From Saccoglossus kowalevskii (taxonomy: Eukaryota; Hemichordata; Enteropneusta; Harrimaniidae), in contig NW_003137831.1 in NCBI RefSeq assembly GCF_000003605.2, positions 573,455-595,827 on the forward strand: 22,373 nucleotides of DNA, written 5' to 3'. Under the pieces are notes generated by a model that searched no databases, was not told the DNA's origin, and was given only the letters and a program-made list of their open reading frames with translations. Each line of letters opens with the position of its first letter. Position 1 is the first letter of the stretch. Shown here in pieces: positions 21,401 to 22,373 of the stretch. The position numbers and the translations under genes are program-made.

Positions 21401-22026
21401 TCAAAGAGTCACTATTAAAAACTACACAATATATTAACCTACATTTTTCCGAGTTTCTTCAATGGTGGCAAGAAGAGCATTTTCTCTTTCATTTCTGAGA
21501 AAACCCTACAAAAAAACACAACAACATCCAATGCCATAAAAAATAAATAATGACATGCATTGTACATATATAAACTACTACATGGTTTCAGTTCTGGGAA
21601 CAAGAAGGAGCACTTCAGTCAGGATTTCAGGATTTCAGTCAGGCCCCTTCCCATAAATAAAACATCTGGTAAACCCTAGGATATGGGAATTCTTTGTTGT
21701 TAAAAACTCACCCAACACAACACAGATATTTCAATTTCTACGCCAACGTTCAACACTTATGACAAAATAGTGATTATGATGTGTGTTTTAAGTCGCCACT
21801 TTCTAAGGAAGTGTATGCTAAATACTCCGGACAGACTGGTGCATGTGACTACAGTCAAAACAATTTTGAATTTACATACACTATAATAACAATTGAAATG
21901 GTTCTCACCTGTATGTCTGTTTCTCTGACCGGTTCTAAGGGTTCAAATGTCTTGGCAACACTTAAACTTTCAAGTCTCTGTGGCATTTTTGGAACATCTA
22001 AACCTCTTGAGCCAAGTAAAATAGAT
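9307..22026 (-). CDS. NUP93: NUP93, nuclear pore complex protein Nup93 (5' part outside window)
   Basis: The CDS is complement(join(9307..9426, 9619..9741, 9941..10024, 10326..10443, 10775..10893, 12613..12847, 13339..13447, 14611..14881, 15788..15875, 16552..16629, 16777..16836, 17547..17644, 17898..18030, 18333..18472, 19424..19516, 19982..20185, 21443..21505, 21909..22026)): 2254 nt, 750 complete codons plus stop, all junctions in phase. Nup93 (yeast Nic96) is an inner-ring scaffold nucleoporin that joins Nup188/Nup205, Nup155, Nup35 and, through its N-terminal helix, the Nup62 complex. The window starts at about human residue 61 of 819, so the Nup62-binding N terminus is missing. The rest is the Nic96 alpha-solenoid. 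Conserved blocks include [141 protein letters not shown] and GDTNARLV. No disabling change is seen. Confidence 0.97.
9619..9741 (-). CDS. NUP93: NUP93 coding exon (IRHNL...KES)
   Basis: It encodes [20 protein letters not shown] and a basic, variable linker ([18 protein letters not shown]). The human counterpart is [20 protein letters not shown]. The acceptor is tacag and the donor gtaagt. Confidence 0.97.
9941..10024 (-). CDS. NUP93: NUP93 coding exon ([10 protein letters not shown]...)
   Basis: It encodes [19 protein letters not shown] followed by HAFKQYTDE; human has IIERLKLVPLNQESVEERV. The acceptor is gacag and the donor gtacct. Confidence 0.96.
10042..10215. repeat. Decayed short tandem repeat (ATGCATTAACAAAT-like)
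   Basis: At least four diverged copies of a unit like ATGATGCATTAACAAAT, interspersed with TAATATGG-type units, in the intron just upstream of the preceding exon. Copies are clearest at about 10046-10060 and 10154-10210. Confidence 0.55.
10326..10443 (-). CDS. NUP93: NUP93 coding exon (YHAHG...AME)
   Basis: After completing Arg it encodes [32 protein letters not shown] and NLDEAME. Human has TFYLLLDLITFFDEYHSG. The acceptor is tatag and the donor gtgagt. Confidence 0.96.
10775..10893 (-). CDS. NUP93: NUP93 coding exon (NHDKVLELL...SIAER)
   Basis: It encodes [20 protein letters not shown] then a Ser/Pro-rich turn and [13 protein letters not shown]. Human has DKVLELMNKLLSPVV and ERLKNMALSIAER. 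The acceptor is tacag and the donor gttag. Confidence 0.97.
10933..11350. mobile_element. Small TTAA-flanked element with AGGCCCA ends
   Basis: A 418-bp block bounded by AGGCCCA (10933-10939) and its inverse TGGGCCT (11344-11350), with TTAA directly outside at 10929-10932 and 11351-11354. Just inside the left end is a strong hairpin, CCAATTCACTTGCCC facing GGGCAAGTGTGAATTGG (10938-10969). It is richer in GC than the surrounding intron and has no coding capacity. The terminal repeats are short, so the element call rests on TIR plus TTAA together. Confidence 0.55.
11359..11651. mobile_element. MITE with 34-bp terminal inverted repeats containing CCCTAA
   Basis: A 293-bp element. The left arm 11359-11392 (GCTTAGTCTTTTCCATGAAA, then CAAAACCCTAACCC) matches the inverse of 11618-11651 at 32 of 34 bases. 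The inner ends carry telomere-like CCCTAACCCTAA. A second inner inverted pair is GTCACGTCA near 11425 and TGACGTGAC near 11512. It has no ORF. It starts five bases after the TTAA at the right end of the neighbouring AGGCCCA element. No clear target duplication is seen. Confidence 0.7.
11653..11685. repeat. Short AGGTC/AGGTA tandem repeat
   Basis: About five units of a 5-base repeat (AGGTC or AGGTA) directly beyond the right end of the 293-bp element. Confidence 0.6.
11686..12612 (-). other. Rest of NUP93 intron, no gene seen
   Basis: AT-rich intron sequence. The only notable point is ACAGTTATACATATTAATGA near 12242-12262, which also occurs at the head of the 131-bp tandem array (13780 onward). 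Confidence 0.6.
12613..12847 (-). CDS. NUP93: NUP93 coding exon (NMKDSNRES...LAG)
   Basis: It encodes [36 protein letters not shown] and [17 protein letters not shown]. Human has [20 protein letters not shown]. The acceptor is tacag and the donor gtaagt. Confidence 0.97.
12987..13107 (+). repeat. 121-bp dispersed repeat, copy A
   Basis: It begins CTGCCCTCAGCCCCCTGATA and ends with the inverse terminus AGGGCAG. It contains an internal inverted pair CATAGAAT/ATTCTATG. Same orientation and nearly the same sequence as copies at 15413 and 16281. It lies in a NUP93 intron. Confidence 0.85.
13339..13447 (-). CDS. NUP93: NUP93 coding exon (PVPIRRLN...FYLL)
   Basis: It encodes [20 protein letters not shown] then [16 protein letters not shown] across the junction; human has [21 protein letters not shown]. 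The acceptor is tacag and the donor gtaaag. Confidence 0.96.
13775..14077 (+). repeat. 131-bp tandem repeat array
   Basis: GATATTACA starts at 13775, 13906 and 14037, a period of exactly 131 bp. The first two units are nearly identical, and the third is broken off after about 40 bp. Units contain TGCATATTAATGAGGTCACA. Confidence 0.9.
14078..14460 (+). repeat. Degenerate continuation of the ~130-bp array
   Basis: Diverged units carry an AGCACCTATGTA / ATTGAAATCTGATGAGT core at about 14147, 14274 and 14407, so spacing is 127-133 bp. The core aligns loosely with AGCACTTGTGGCATGT...CAGCAGTGGTTGAGATATT of the 131-bp unit, suggesting an older part of the same satellite. Confidence 0.6.
14611..14881 (-). 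CDS. NUP93: NUP93 coding exon (LCQVHYD...QAQL)
   Basis: The longest NUP93 exon here. It encodes [37 protein letters not shown] and [20 protein letters not shown]. Human has SQFQKQLLEDYGESHF and [16 protein letters not shown]. The acceptor is ttcag and the donor gtaagt. Confidence 0.97.
15413..15532 (+). repeat. 121-bp dispersed repeat, copy B
   Basis: It is almost identical to copy A through GCGCAAGGATG, then its right end is degraded (TTGGGCA instead of AGGGCAG). About 30 bases upstream it is similar to the upstream flank of copy C. Confidence 0.85.
15788..15875 (-). CDS. NUP93: NUP93 coding exon (AVYCII...LWIK), GC donor
   Basis: It encodes [17 protein letters not shown] then [12 protein letters not shown]; human has [21 protein letters not shown]. 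The acceptor is ttcag. The donor is AAG|gcaagt with GC at 15787-15786. Using the nearby GT instead would break the frame into the next exon. Confidence 0.94.
16281..16401 (+). repeat. 121-bp dispersed repeat, copy C
   Basis: 121 bp like copy A, with CTGCCCT and AGGGCAG inverted ends and two or so base changes (GGTGTC, GTCCTATAG). It lies in another NUP93 intron, same orientation. Confidence 0.85.
16552..16629 (-). CDS. NUP93: NUP93 coding exon (LPPNTES...DPYK)
   Basis: It encodes [20 protein letters not shown] then NDPYKR; human has LHYRRALRNNTDPYKR. The acceptor is tctag and the donor gtgagt. Confidence 0.96.
16777..16836 (-). CDS. NUP93: NUP93 coding exon (QNLGEF...TEDK)
   Basis: A 60-nt exon encoding [19 protein letters not shown], matching human QLGEFKTWFQEYMNSKD. 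The acceptor is tgcag and the donor gtattc. Confidence 0.93.
16837..17546 (-). other. NUP93 intron, no gene seen
   Basis: Overlapping ORFs on both strands at 17025-17366 show no family likeness. The only structure noticed is the small palindrome TCGGCA-CA-TGCCGA near 17370, in a slightly GC-richer patch at 17255-17395. Confidence 0.6.
17547..17644 (-). CDS. NUP93: NUP93 coding exon (DGDVEGHPV...KKA)
   Basis: It encodes [20 protein letters not shown] then [12 protein letters not shown]; human has [21 protein letters not shown]. The acceptor is cacag and the donor gtaag. Confidence 0.97.
17898..18030 (-). CDS. NUP93: NUP93 coding exon (YKKFIST...PGLE)
   Basis: It encodes [20 protein letters not shown] then [15 protein letters not shown]; human has [20 protein letters not shown]. 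The acceptor is cccag and the donor gtaagt. Confidence 0.97.
18333..18472 (-). CDS. NUP93: NUP93 coding exon (NVKDMW...YLEE)
   Basis: It encodes [20 protein letters not shown] and [14 protein letters not shown] across the junction; human has SDMWTMVKQMTDVLL and MEFVRQALAYLEQS. The acceptor is aatag and the donor gtaaga. Confidence 0.96.
18473..19423 (-). other. NUP93 intron, no gene seen
   Basis: AT-rich intron. Plus-strand ORFs at 18833-19140 are overlapping low-information frames. A perfect 18-base palindrome, CATATGTAATTACATATG, lies at 19358-19375. Confidence 0.6.
19424..19516 (-). CDS. NUP93: NUP93 coding exon (LFIYND...IDDE)
   Basis: It encodes [20 protein letters not shown] then [11 protein letters not shown]; human has [20 protein letters not shown]. 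The acceptor is ttcag and the donor gtaaga. Confidence 0.96.
19982..20185 (-). CDS. NUP93: NUP93 coding exon (TFNQAEK...AYSRQ)
   Basis: It encodes [20 protein letters not shown] and [15 protein letters not shown]; human has MLVEWEQVKQRILHTLL and GRSSLDNIEMAYARQ. The acceptor is tgcag and the donor gtcagt. Confidence 0.97.
20186..21442 (-). other. NUP93 intron with a promoter-like cassette
   Basis: The left two thirds are plain AT-rich intron. The right part holds the heat-shock-element and TATA cassette listed separately. A minus-strand frame at 20756-20995 has no ATG start and is not recognised. Confidence 0.55.
21104..21284 (-). promoter_or_regulatory. Heat-shock-element/TATA cassette, possible LTR-type promoter
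   Basis: Two perfect TTCnnGAAnnTTC motifs occur at 21272-21284 and 21180-21192. Reading on the minus strand they are followed by a TATTTATA (21133-21126, inside the palindrome-like GTCTATAAATAGAC) and by TATATATA followed by GGGG (21114-21107). The spacing fits a minus-strand, HSF-responsive core promoter starting near 21075-21080. The layout also resembles an invertebrate LTR, but no ends or target duplication could be placed. Confidence 0.4.
21443..21505 (-). CDS. NUP93: NUP93 coding exon (GFLRNERE...TRKN)
   Basis: It encodes [20 protein letters not shown] plus N; human has [20 protein letters not shown]. The acceptor is tgtag and the donor gtaggt. Confidence 0.96.
21909..22026 (-). CDS. 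NUP93: NUP93 first coding exon in window (internal)
   Basis: It encodes [20 protein letters not shown] then [19 protein letters not shown]; human has [20 protein letters not shown]. The acceptor is atcag and the donor gtgaga. It begins with one base completing a codon, so further 5' exons lie beyond the right edge. Confidence 0.96.
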
Positions 22027-22123
22027 CTGATGGCAGAAAATGGAAAACAATTTGAGGGGGGAAAAACAAATCATGTGGCTCTGCATGTATGTAAATATGT
22101 CGAAATGGACGTAGTACGAGTGG

Positions 22124-22142
22124 TTAGTGCTAGTAGCACTAA
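22124..22142. repeat. Perfect hairpin TTAGTGCT-AGT-AGCACTAA
   Basis: Eight-base arms with a three-base loop. It contains the same TAGTGC/GCACTA words as the adjacent 23-bp array. Confidence 0.7.
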
Positions 22143-22151
22143 TCCGAAAAA

Positions 22152-22243
22152 GTACTAGATCTAGTGCTAAAATGGCACTAGATCTAGCGCTAAATTGGCA
22201 CTAGATCTAGCGCTAAAATGGCACTAGATCTAGTGCTAAAATG
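22152..22243. repeat. 23-bp tandem array of palindromes
   Basis: Four units of GCACTAGATCTAGYGCTAAAATG start at 22152, 22175, 22198 and 22221. Each centres on the perfect palindrome CTAGATCTAG. The fourth has the full 16-base palindrome GCACTAGATCTAGTGC; the second and third carry one change (GCGC). The array lies in a NUP93 intron. Confidence 0.9.
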
Positions 22244-22373
22244 TGCACAGTGCGAGTGGCATTGTTATCGCATTGTCAACAACGTCGAATAATTGGAGAG
22301 ACATCAACAACCACTTTCATATGCAAACTACAAACAGTATAAAACTGTAGCACATTTCCAATGAATGAAATAT

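Noticed and set aside
21781..22158. 125-codon plus-strand ORF
   Set aside because: It is the antisense shadow of the NUP93 exon at 21909-22026 and its flanks.

Overview
This window is nuclear DNA from an animal. It is AT-rich, its genes are split by GT-AG introns, and it carries a eukaryotic tRNA gene and several families of small non-autonomous repeats. The two protein genes are close orthologues of vertebrate ARL2BP and NUP93. Low GC, short exons, introns of about 0.2-2 kb and abundant TTAA/TIR mini-elements suggest a marine invertebrate (for example a non-vertebrate deuterostome or a mollusc-like lophotrochozoan). The species cannot be fixed from this sequence alone.

Layout: positions 1-915 hold no recognised gene, only one unassigned minus-strand ORF at the edge. 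A tRNA-Gly(TCC) gene lies on the minus strand at 916-987. ARL2BP runs on the plus strand from its ATG at 1230 to TAA at 7434, in seven coding exons (531 nt including the stop, 176 aa). NUP93 runs on the minus strand from beyond the right edge to its TAA at 9309-9307. Eighteen coding exons (2254 nt) are in the window; the first roughly 60 residues lie outside it. The two genes are tail to tail, with about 1.9 kb between their stop codons. Every exon junction was checked for frame and all join in phase. One NUP93 intron needs a GC donor.

ARL2BP is an effector of the small GTPases ARL2 and ARL3. NUP93 is a scaffold protein of the nuclear pore inner ring. Both are housekeeping genes and no joint function is implied. 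In human both lie in 16q13, so their closeness here may be old conserved linkage.

The introns hold most of the unusual material: two head-to-tail elements sharing one TTAA site in ARL2BP intron 3; a third TTAA-bounded element and a 293-bp element with 34-bp terminal inverted repeats carrying telomere-like CCCTAA, both in one NUP93 intron; a 121-bp repeat present three times in the same orientation in three NUP93 introns; a 131-bp tandem array grading into a decayed array; a 23-bp array of palindromes; and a minus-strand cassette with two perfect heat-shock elements and TATA boxes. No bacterial features, CRISPR array or complete transposase or polymerase gene were seen.
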